Source of the DNA: Thiotrichaceae bacterium | GTDB taxonomy: Bacteria > Pseudomonadota > Gammaproteobacteria > Thiotrichales > Thiotrichaceae | Direction: 5' to 3' | Assembly (NCBI GenBank): GCA_027008665.1 | Contig: JALVEA010000437.1 | Coordinates: forward strand, 1-21,313 | DNA: 21,313 nt | In this document: positions 1-6,025 of the stretch, piece after piece | Position numbering within the stretch: position 1 is the first letter of the stretch | Layout of the letters: each line of letters begins with the position of its first letter | Program-made: the position numbers and the translations under genes | Notes under the pieces: model-generated | Databases searched by the model: none | The model's input: only the letters and a program-made list of their open reading frames with translations | What the model was told of the DNA's origin: nothing

Positions 1-1
1 A

Positions 2-250
2 ATGGGGCTTTCCCCTGATGTTTGTATGGCATTTGAAGATTCATTCAATGGCTTAAAATCTTCGCTGGCAGCTAATCTTAAAACCTTGATCACGGTCAAT
101 GGTTATACTAAAGATGATGATTTTACAGGGGCTGCAATTGTTCTTGATCAAATGGGAACTGCCAAGGAGGACTTTAAGGTCTTAGATGGCGATGCAGGTG
201 GCTATCGCTATGTTAATATAGCGATGATTAAAGCATTGCACCAAAAATAA
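2..250 (+). CDS. HAD-family phosphatase, CbbY-like, C-terminal fragment
   Basis: Only the last 82 codons are in the window; the 5' part lies beyond the left edge, so the first Met here is probably internal. The segment FEDSFNGLKSSLAA is the motif IV region of HAD subfamily IA phosphatases, where the acidic pair E-D binds Mg2+. It is followed by a TLITVNGYT strand and then DDFTGAAIVLDQMG, a tail I associate with CbbY-type proteins (CbbY is a xylulose-1,5-bisphosphate phosphatase that removes a Rubisco inhibitor). The nucleophile Asp and the cap domain are not visible, so the substrate cannot be decided. Beta-phosphoglucomutase-like relatives share this end. The frame closes with TAA, and no clear intrinsic terminator follows. 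Confidence 0.75.
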   Translation: MGLSPDVCMAFEDSFNGLKSSLAANLKTLITVNGYTKDDDFTGAAIVLDQMGTAKEDFKVLDGDAGGYRYVNIAMIKALHQK

Positions 251-522
251 TTTTCTTTTCATAACGGTTTTTTTTGATAAAAAAAGACTTGCCTTAACTT
301 AAGTGACTTCCTAAATCCTTTATTCCTTACTGGCTATTATAAAAAAACAAAGGGATAAAATTAGCCATTTATTATTGCTTGAATTGCATTCAGCTATAAA
401 TTTTATTATTATAAATAAAAGTATTTTTTATAGGTAAAAAACTATAGGGCTAATTTATTGTCAATAATTTGAGACTCATGTCGCTGTTGTTGCATGAATT
501 TTAGATCTTAATGACTTTTTGT
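251..522. other. Gene-free AT-rich intergenic region
   Basis: About 270 bp between the CbbY-like gene and the secreted protein gene. It is rich in A and T runs and carries no convincing reading frame. I see only loose inverted repeats, for example TGGCTA at 331-336 against TAGCCA at 362-367 with a 25-nt loop. Several TATAAA-like hexamers occur near 395-415, but none has a well-spaced -35 box, so no promoter is called. It presumably holds the promoter of the downstream gene. Confidence 0.5.
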
Positions 523-527
523 AAGGA
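523..527 (+). promoter_or_regulatory. Ribosome binding site deciding the start at 535
   Basis: AAGGA lies 7 nt before ATG at 535. The in-frame ATG at 511 has no such site and would place extra charged residues before the signal peptide, so 535 is preferred. Confidence 0.6.
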
Positions 528-534
528 TAGGAAA

Positions 535-1233
535 ATGAGAAACAATAGGGGAAAATACAGTCAATTATTTCTTAAAATAGCATTTTTAGTCTATGTAGTA
601 GCGCTATTTTCACTTCCAATAAGTGCAAATGAAGACTTGAATGAGGAGGACTCGTCAGAGGCAAAAAAGGAGCTTAATCTCCAAGTCAGTGCTGATGATA
701 ATGATGTGGTCGAAGGCTCGGATGGTAGCTTTTACCTTTCTAGCGTTGATGGTGCTTTATTTGGACATTATTTTTGGCAAAGTGGTGTCAGTATGTCTTC
801 TTTTTATCGCTGGGTTACAAAGGATATTAAGCAAGGCGAAACCATTCAATCTGCAATATTGACACTGTATTTAAAACAGGATGCCGCTAATAATACTAAG
901 GGTATCTCAACAAAGTTCTATGGGATAAGTGAAGATAATACGCCTGTTTTTTCTTCTGAGGACAAACCTTCTTTACGTCCCATTACGAAATCAAGTGTTA
1001 TAAAAGATAACTGGATTGATAATAATATTGAGGGTACTGAAAGCGAACAAACAACCTCTGTTAGTATTGATGTGACTAATATAGTACAAGAAATTATTGC
1101 GAGGTCTGGATTCTCTGAAGGCAATGCAATTGCGATTGCCCATGTTAATAATAACTCATGGGATGCTTACGGCATGAGTTATGAGTTTTCAACCAGCCCT
1201 GATTATGCGCCAAAACTGAAAATTATACATTAG
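535..1233 (+). CDS. Secreted acidic protein, DNRLRE/jelly-roll-like, function unknown
   Basis: A 232-residue protein with a probable Sec signal peptide: a basic start (MRNNRGKYSQ), a hydrophobic stretch around residues 11-27, and a cleavage-like site after SLPISA. A very acidic linker follows (EDLNEEDSSEAKKE). The rest looks beta-rich. The pattern FYRWVTKDIKQGETIQSAIL, then SIDVTNIVQEI, then a C-terminal FSTSPDYAPKLKI, resembles the DNRLRE / TGF-beta-propeptide-like jelly-roll domain found in exported bacterial proteins: a strand pair near the front, a VTxIVQ helix, and a closing strand with an 'aPkLkI' ending. The mature protein has no Cys. The function is unknown; an extracellular binding or adhesion module is a guess. 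It is convergent with the propeller gene across a 51-bp gap holding a long hairpin. A start at 511 is possible but lacks a ribosome binding site. Confidence 0.65.
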   Translation: MRNNRGKYSQLFLKIAFLVYVVALFSLPISANEDLNEEDSSEAKKELNLQVSADDNDVVEGSDGSFYLSSVDGALFGHYFWQSGVSMSSFYRWVTKDIKQGETIQSAILTLYLKQDAANNTKGISTKFYGISEDNTPVFSSEDKPSLRPITKSSVIKDNWIDNNIEGTESEQTTSVSIDVTNIVQEIIARSGFSEGNAIAIAHVNNNSWDAYGMSYEFSTSPDYAPKLKIIH

Positions 1234-1241
1234 GCTATTTC

Positions 1242-1275
1242 AAGAAAATAAACACATTGCTGTATTTGTTTTCTT
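1242..1275. terminator. Long AT-rich hairpin between convergent genes, likely bidirectional terminator
   Basis: Arms 1242-1256 (AAGAAAATAAACACA) and 1261-1275 (TGTATTTGTTTTCTT) pair over 15 positions with one G-T pair and one C-A mismatch around a TTGC loop. It fills most of the 51-bp gap between two gene ends. The arms supply A runs on one side and T runs on the other, so either transcript would end in a U-rich arm. The low GC content makes it weaker than a classical terminator. Confidence 0.45.
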
Positions 1276-1284
1276 TTATTGGTC

Positions 1285-2325
1285 TTAATGAAATGCTTTT
1301 CCTGTGCGTGCATCAATCCATAAAAAGGATGCTGTTTCTTTAGGTTTGGCATTTCTTTTCGGTAATGCGAGCAGTGTTTTATTGCGAGCTTGGATAACCG
1401 TAGCAAAATAATCTGTTTTATTAGCAGATAATCTATTGATCTGTTGTTTGCCTGTGGCAATATTTCTAAGTGTGAGTGTGTTTTTATGCGGTTGAATAAT
1501 CAATAAGCTTTTATTGTCTGCACTAAAATCAGTAAAACTGCTATAAGGATAAGGCAGTTGTTTGATTGTTTTCTGTTTAATATCGATCAGTTTAACTGTC
1601 TTTTGATTAATGCCTGAAAGCACTAATTGCTGGTTATTGCGACTGAAGTGAATCATTTCCTGATAAGAATCGCCTGTTGTGATTATCTCCATACGCATAT
1701 GTTGTTTTTGTTGGCTAATATCGTATAAATAGAGTGTTAATTTTTTATGACCGTACTGCGTATACGCTAATAAGCGTTTATTGGGACTAAAGCCAATACT
1801 GCCAATTTTTCCGCGTTGTAATAGTTTAATTTGGCGAATAATTTTCCCTGATCCTGTATGAATCAGGTAAATTTTAGGGGAGCTGTTGTTTCTCATCGAT
1901 GGAATGGCTAATAAGCTACCGTTAGAATTTTGCTGGATAACGCCACCTCGCCAATCGTATTGACCTGATGGATGCGGTAATGTTCTGAGCACTTTTCCTG
2001 TTCCATTATGAATAACATCAATACCCTTGCTATGAACAGCAAGTAATTTAAAACCATCAGGTGTGGGCGCTAATAAAGTAGAACCTGTTTTCAATTTAAA
2101 AGGGATGCGTTTTATGATTTTTTCAGTTTTAACCTGTATTTTTATAATTTCCGTTCCCATCGCATTAACATAAATGAGCTGCGATCCATCACCGCTAAAA
2201 ACGCTATATTGAGCGGCATAAGAAGGTAAAGGTGTTTTAGCATCAAGCAATGTTGTGAACATTAAACTAATCATAAAAACAATATTGATTATTATTTTCT
2301 TTTTTTGAGCTAGCAGCAGTGACAT
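1285..2325 (-). CDS. Exported seven-repeat beta-propeller protein (YVTN/WD40-like), third gene of a Tol-like operon
   Basis: A 346-residue protein with an N-terminal export signal: lysines at 8-10, a hydrophobic run at about 11-27, then LLDAKTP. The rest is made of seven degenerate repeats of about 40-45 residues, each shaped like 'FSxDxxxLLxxxxxxxIxLIDxxTGKxxRxL'. Examples are FSGDGSQLIYVN, PTPDGFKLLAVH, QNSNGSLLAIPS, FSPNKRLLAYTQ, FSRNNQQLVLSG, FSADNKSLLIIQ and ARNKTLLALPKR, several followed by TGK(V/I)-(L/I)R. That predicts a seven-bladed periplasmic propeller. No catalytic residues are recognised. AAGGA of its ribosome site lies in the last codons of the gene upstream, and only 3 nt separate stop and start, so it is co-translated with the TolR/ExbD-like gene. 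By position it recalls TolB, but TolB has a six-bladed propeller plus an N-terminal domain, so it is not called TolB. Confidence 0.75.
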   Translation of the reverse strand: MSLLLAQKKKIIINIVFMISLMFTTLLDAKTPLPSYAAQYSVFSGDGSQLIYVNAMGTEIIKIQVKTEKIIKRIPFKLKTGSTLLAPTPDGFKLLAVHSKGIDVIHNGTGKVLRTLPHPSGQYDWRGGVIQQNSNGSLLAIPSMRNNSSPKIYLIHTGSGKIIRQIKLLQRGKIGSIGFSPNKRLLAYTQYGHKKLTLYLYDISQQKQHMRMEIITTGDSYQEMIHFSRNNQQLVLSGINQKTVKLIDIKQKTIKQLPYPYSSFTDFSADNKSLLIIQPHKNTLTLRNIATGKQQINRLSANKTDYFATVIQARNKTLLALPKRNAKPKETASFLWIDARTGKAFH

Positions 2326-2328
2326 TAA

Positions 2329-3378
2329 TTATTCCTTACTTTTTTCGGGTTTCTTTTCGCTTTCTTCAGTCTCTTCTGGCTGAAAATAATAATCATAAGA
2401 TTTTTGCATAAAGCTGGTGAATTTTAATGCTTCATTATAAGATAAACCGCTGTTTTTAGGGATAACGACTTTCACGTATAAATTATTCTTGTGTTGCTTT
2501 TTTAGCTTTGCCATTTTTCGTTCTAATTGTCGTCGAGAGACATTTTTATATTCACCTTTAGGGTGAGTGCGTAGGCGATAAACAGGGTGTCCTTTGTGTT
2601 TTGTATAGATAATAGCAACCACGAATTTATCTTTTGCCGAGCGTGCGGGGCGTAATAATTTTTGATATTTTTTATCCAAAGAGTCTAATTCACCTTGTAA
2701 GCTTAGTAATTGCGTTTCACTATTTTCACGTTGTTTTTTTAAGGATCTTTGTAATTGTTCAATTTTGGAGGATTTATCGCTTAGGGTTTGTTGTAATGTC
2801 CGATATTCGGATGAATTTTCCGTTAAAGAATTTCGCAACACTTCTATTTGTGCTTCTAAATCCTCCACTTTATTTTGATGTTGTTCTTGTTGCTGTTGTA
2901 AGGTGACAATTTCTTCATTTTTTTGTTTGATTTTTTGTTTCGATTCTTTTTCTAAGGTTGCAAAATAGGTGGTTTTTTCATCTAATTGCTGTGTTTGTTG
3001 CTTTGAGATTGCATTGAGTTCTTCAATAATTTGCTGGCTTTTAAGTAACTCTGCTTGTGTTGTCTTATTTATTTTTTTTGAATCGTTTATTTGCTTATTA
3101 GCCAATGCCAATTGTTGTTTTAATTGCAGTAATTGTTCTTCTAAGGTGCTATTTTTTAGCTGTGTATCTTCGGCAATTGATGAGGCTAACTGTTGTGCCT
3201 GTATACTTTTCTTTAAGTTTTCAACCAGTTGATAATTATTTAAAATAACGGAAACAGCAACCAGTAAAAACACCATCACAATCACCATCATAATATCGGT
3301 AAACGATGGCCAAAAGCTTTCCTCATTAAGATCATGATGTTCAAAGCCATTATTTGCATTAGGGAAGCCTAAACTCAT
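2329..3378 (-). CDS. TolR/ExbD/MotB-like proton-channel partner with long coiled coil
   Basis: A 349-residue protein with a short cytoplasmic N-terminus and one membrane helix at about 28-47, preceded by WPSFTD. Asp28 sits at the helix start, where TolR, ExbD and MotB carry their proton-binding Asp. Residues 48-244 are almost pure Gln/Lys/Glu/Leu heptads, a periplasmic coiled coil of about 195 residues, much longer than the linker in TolR or ExbD (whole proteins of about 140 residues). Residues 245-330 form a compact domain; YVKVVIPKNSGLSYNEALKF recalls the TolR/ExbD periplasmic fold rather than the OmpA-type peptidoglycan-binding domain of MotB. A charged Glu/Lys tail ends it. Its ATG overlaps the stop of the upstream channel gene (shared ATGA), which indicates a fixed stoichiometry. 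Annotation as 'MotB family' is possible, but I see no OmpA motif. Confidence 0.8.
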   Translation of the reverse strand: MSLGFPNANNGFEHHDLNEESFWPSFTDIMMVIVMVFLLVAVSVILNNYQLVENLKKSIQAQQLASSIAEDTQLKNSTLEEQLLQLKQQLALANKQINDSKKINKTTQAELLKSQQIIEELNAISKQQTQQLDEKTTYFATLEKESKQKIKQKNEEIVTLQQQQEQHQNKVEDLEAQIEVLRNSLTENSSEYRTLQQTLSDKSSKIEQLQRSLKKQRENSETQLLSLQGELDSLDKKYQKLLRPARSAKDKFVVAIIYTKHKGHPVYRLRTHPKGEYKNVSRRQLERKMAKLKKQHKNNLYVKVVIPKNSGLSYNEALKFTSFMQKSYDYYFQPEETEESEKKPEKSKE

Positions 3379-4367
3379 GATTTAAAACCTCTAAAACCTT
3401 TTTGTTCTATTTCCTTATTAGCTTGTACGGTTGGAGGAGGGGTTAAAGGTGTTGTTTTTTTTGCAGGCAAGCGGAAACCCTCTCGAATCAATTCAATAAC
3501 TTCATTCATTCCTGTTTGATTCACGCCTTTTTGTAAATCATTAACAGCTTGTTGCAATTGATCAGCGACGGATATAAATTTATTTTCAACTTCGAGGATA
3601 TGTTGTGCAGACTTACTTAAAGCAATGGTCAAATCGTTCACATGATGGATTAAAGATTCTTCTGAATGGTTTATTTTAGGGAGCATATAAAGGGTGGTTG
3701 CATCTTCAATACCACTTAATAATTGTACTCGTGCATCATTAAGGCGTAGATAAAAGTAAGCGTAAATAATAAAACAAACAATCGCAGTCATGGTGGTACT
3801 TAAAGCAGAAGACATACCTGCAATCACCATTCCCATTTCTTGGGTACTTTCAGGAGAGCCTAAAAGTGAGGATGCACCAATAAGCGCAAGAGAAAGTGAC
3901 ACCACTGTCCCAAAGACTCCCGCTAAAATAAGGGTGCTATGTACAAAACGGATCAGGGTTAAGCGAGAGCTTTCATGCGCATTAAGCGTTGAAGCAAGTG
4001 CGGCTTGATTAACCGCTGAACCTTGTTGATTGATCCAATGAATATATTGATAGCGTCTCACCGATAAGGCATCAGGGGACAGACGTACAATAGGGTCTTG
4101 CACGTTTTGTTGCAAATAACTCACTAAGCGGTACAGGGTTTGATGTTCATTAACATAACGTAATAAAATGATCACCATGCGTAGCATACCGAGTAAAAAC
4201 AAAATCACAATAAAACCATTGAGAAAAATAGCGCTTAGATTAATATCACCAGAGGTATACAGCGCGGCAATGGTATCTTTAAAGAAAAACAGTAAGCTAG
4301 CAATAGCAATTAAGAAAAAAACAATTTGCAATAAGGTGTTGCGAGCACTATTTTTATTGGTATTCAT
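3375..4367 (-). CDS. MotA/TolQ/ExbB-family proton channel protein
   Basis: A 330-residue inner-membrane protein with four likely membrane helices at about 12-30, 42-70, 136-166 and 178-208. The last two carry the family core: AGVFGTVVSLSLALIGA (149-165), then GMSSALSTTMTAIVCFI with the Thr191-Thr192 pair, matching the 'GTVxG ... ALxTTxxGL' signature of ExbB/TolQ. In that family five such subunits surround two TolR/ExbD helices and convert proton flow to motion. The region after helix 4 (about 215-285) is helical and ends in a Pro-rich, basic tail. It is the first gene of a three-gene minus-strand operon, with an AGGA ribosome site about 7 nt before the ATG. It is shorter than ZorA, and no Zorya effectors lie next to it. 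The exact partner machine is unknown. Confidence 0.85.
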   Translation of the reverse strand: MNTNKNSARNTLLQIVFFLIAIASLLFFFKDTIAALYTSGDINLSAIFLNGFIVILFLLGMLRMVIILLRYVNEHQTLYRLVSYLQQNVQDPIVRLSPDALSVRRYQYIHWINQQGSAVNQAALASTLNAHESSRLTLIRFVHSTLILAGVFGTVVSLSLALIGASSLLGSPESTQEMGMVIAGMSSALSTTMTAIVCFIIYAYFYLRLNDARVQLLSGIEDATTLYMLPKINHSEESLIHHVNDLTIALSKSAQHILEVENKFISVADQLQQAVNDLQKGVNQTGMNEVIELIREGFRLPAKKTTPLTPPPTVQANKEIEQKGFRGFKS

Positions 4368-4482
4368 AAGTTGATTCCTAGCAATTATTTTGTATCCACG
4401 GATAAGTTTTTGACGTATATATTGCAGAGCATTTTTTATGAATTTTGCTCCATTTTCAAAATGGTACTATAAAAAATTAATT

Positions 4483-4489
4483 AAGAGGA
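4483..4489 (+). promoter_or_regulatory. Ribosome binding site deciding a GTG start at 4498
   Basis: AAGAGGA lies 8 nt before GTG at 4498. The in-frame ATG at 4438 has only T-rich sequence upstream and would bury the signal peptide behind 20 extra residues. Confidence 0.6.
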
Positions 4490-4497
4490 TACTTTCA

Positions 4498-5010
4498 GTG
4501 AAAGAACTTACCGCTAACACCTTTTTTAGCTCACAATTTTTGAGAAATTGTCTTGCAATAGCCATTATATCTGTTTTTCTCAGCACATCAGCGGCTGCAT
4601 TTACAGATTTGAAAGGTAAAAAAGTAGAAATAGAAAAACAATTAGGGGGTGGAAAATGGTCAATTGTCGAGCTATGGGCATCGGATTGTAGTGCCTGTCG
4701 TCAACATATGCCAGCAATGGTTAAATTTGATGGTAAATTAAAAAATGCACGTATTTTAGGAATTGCATTAGATGGACAAAAAGGTATTAAAGATGCAAAA
4801 TCCTTTATTAAAAAGTTTGATGTAAAATTTAAAAATATTGTATCAAATCCAATTGAAGCCAGTGCATGGATGGAAAAACTAGCAGGTGAGCCATTAATAG
4901 GGACACCCACCTTTATGCTGTTTGATCCTAAGGGAAAGCTAGTCGCGGCTCAACCAGGTATGGTTCCAACCGCCTCTTTAGAGACTTTTATTAAAAAAAA
5001 TTCTAAGTAA
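4498..5010 (+). CDS. TlpA-like exported thioredoxin-fold protein
   Basis: With the GTG start the protein has 170 residues. An N-terminal signal (hydrophobic about 15-30, ending TSAAA) leads to a periplasmic thioredoxin fold. The active site is WASDCSACRQH with Cys64 and Cys67 in a CxxC, and the cis-Pro loop is GTPTF (Pro137), followed by LFDPKGKLVA. The fold starts soon after export (TDLKGKKVEIEKQL, then WSIVELWA), as in TlpA/ResA-type thiol-disulfide reductants. Such proteins reduce disulfides in cytochrome c maturation or repair oxidised envelope proteins. No cytochrome c maturation genes are adjacent, so the client is unknown. It is divergent from the Tol-like operon and overlaps the 3' end of the CbiX-like gene by 8 bp. 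A longer form from ATG 4438 (190 residues) is possible. Confidence 0.8.
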   Translation: MKELTANTFFSSQFLRNCLAIAIISVFLSTSAAAFTDLKGKKVEIEKQLGGGKWSIVELWASDCSACRQHMPAMVKFDGKLKNARILGIALDGQKGIKDAKSFIKKFDVKFKNIVSNPIEASAWMEKLAGEPLIGTPTFMLFDPKGKLVAAQPGMVPTASLETFIKKNSK

Positions 5011-5824
5011 GTAATGCCTTCTGTAAGCGTTGATACAAAATGGCTATCAACGCTTGATGTGCTGAAATTAAGGGGCAAATTGCAATTTTAAAAGAGGGGT
5101 AATGCCCCATAACAGCAGTACATATCTTTTCAATGTCTCCCCCTATTCCTGCATGTCGCCCTGCAAGAAAAAATAATAAGGTGACAATCGCCGTTTTTTC
5201 ACCTGCTTGAGCTTTTTTTATTAAGGTATCTTTTAGTAATTCACCATTAAAAAGGTATTTTTCCCCCTCCCTACGCTCCATCACTGCCTGTTCTATTTTA
5301 TTTTCAATAGGGAATCTCTTTTGTAACGATTGCGCCAAATGCTGACGCACTGCACTCACCTTAGGCGATGGAGAACCATGATCAACTAAGATAATATTTT
5401 TTAGGGGAAAGCCCTTATTAGCCGTTTGCATAATATGATCATATAAAATATCAACCAACAAAGGCTCTCCTTTAGGCAGAGGACATACAACATCTGCTAT
5501 CTGAAATGAAAGATCACAAAACGATAATTGCAATGATAGTAGATAATCTTTAATCAAAGATTCTATCGCCTTACTTTCTCCAAAAAACAAGGGTAATAGA
5601 ATAAAATCTCGTTGACCTTGAGATAAAGCCTCTTGCATATAGGTTGGTAATATCTGTGCCTTCTCACCACCTAATTGCTCAGTAGGAATTTGATCAGCAT
5701 GTCGCAATGAAACAGGATGGATTTTTTTCCCTGATTTAACACTCAAGCTTTGCGCTAATTTTCTTAATTGCTGTGTTGCAGTGGCACAAAGAGAGCCATT
5801 ATCCACTAGTAATATATCTGCCAT
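5003..5824 (-). CDS. CbiX-like sirohydrochlorin chelatase family protein, two-domain
   Basis: A 273-residue protein of two tandem CbiX-like halves. The C-terminal half has the recognisable motifs LVDHGSPSPKVSAVR (His149) and LLFFLAGRHAGIGGDI (His214), which in CbiX-type chelatases hold the metal (Co2+, Ni2+ or Fe2+) for insertion into sirohydrochlorin. The N-terminal half repeats the layout (LLVDNGS, LAQSL, LLPLFFGESKA), but Asn replaces the first His and the GRHAG motif is lost, so only one metal site seems intact. Chelation of a tetrapyrrole is inferred from the family; the true substrate (sirohaem, cobalamin or another) is not shown. No other tetrapyrrole gene is adjacent; hemE lies about 7 kb away. 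The last codons overlap the tlpA-like gene and contain an 11-bp inverted repeat. Confidence 0.7.
   Translation of the reverse strand: MADILLVDNGSLCATATQQLRKLAQSLSVKSGKKIHPVSLRHADQIPTEQLGGEKAQILPTYMQEALSQGQRDFILLPLFFGESKAIESLIKDYLLSLQLSFCDLSFQIADVVCPLPKGEPLLVDILYDHIMQTANKGFPLKNIILVDHGSPSPKVSAVRQHLAQSLQKRFPIENKIEQAVMERREGEKYLFNGELLKDTLIKKAQAGEKTAIVTLLFFLAGRHAGIGGDIEKICTAVMGHYPSFKIAICPLISAHQALIAILYQRLQKALLT
5025..5055. repeat. Perfect 11-bp inverted repeat at a convergent gene end
   Basis: AAGCGTTGATA (5025-5035) and TATCAACGCTT (5045-5055) are perfect complements around a 9-nt loop. It begins 15 bp after the tlpA-like stop and lies inside the last codons of the opposing CbiX-like gene. It may protect or end the tlpA-like transcript. 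No T tract follows on either strand, so a Rho-independent terminator is not claimed. Confidence 0.6.
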
Positions 5825-5964
5825 TATCTTGCTAATCCTTAAATTTTTTTGTTGAGATTTCCTTATACCCCAGACTCAAATCAAGGAAAAGTAAGCACAA
5901 AAATAACAATCTATGCTATCGGTCAATACTGTAAAAGAGTCAGCAGAATAGTATAGAAATGTCC

Positions 5965-5970
5965 TATAAT
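5965..5970 (+). promoter_or_regulatory. Candidate -10 box upstream of the ubiM-like gene
   Basis: A perfect TATAAT sits 55 nt before the ATG in the 201-bp divergent spacer. No good -35 hexamer is found 16-18 nt upstream, so only the -10 element is proposed. The rest of the spacer (5825-6025) shows no gene. Confidence 0.35.
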
Positions 5971-6025
5971 AAATACATCGTGTTATTATTCTGTGAATTT
6001 TTATATTTATTAGAGGGAGATTAGC

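Noticed and set aside
1285..2325. TolB proper
   Set aside because: Seven repeats without the TolB N-terminal domain, no Pal gene adjacent, and no TolB signature phrases recognised.
2634..3232. Hydrophobic and Cys-rich plus-strand frames opposite the coiled-coil gene
   Set aside because: They arise from the Gln/Lys codon pattern of the coiled coil read backwards; no start signals or family features.
2329..4367. Zorya anti-phage system (ZorA/ZorB)
   Set aside because: The channel protein is short with no very long tail, the partner lacks a visible OmpA-like domain, and neither ZorC/ZorD nor ZorE lies next to the pair; the neighbour is an exported propeller.
2329..4367. Flagellar stator MotA/MotB
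   Set aside because: The partner's C-terminal domain resembles TolR/ExbD rather than the peptidoglycan-binding domain of MotB, and no flagellar gene is present.
4438..4497. ATG 4438 as start of the TlpA-like gene
   Set aside because: It has no ribosome site, and it would place 20 extra residues before the signal peptide; GTG 4498 has AAGAGGA at good spacing.
5941..6025. Complete sigma-70 promoter for the ubiM-like gene
   Set aside because: TATAAT is present, but no acceptable -35 box is found at 16-18 nt, so only the -10 is listed.
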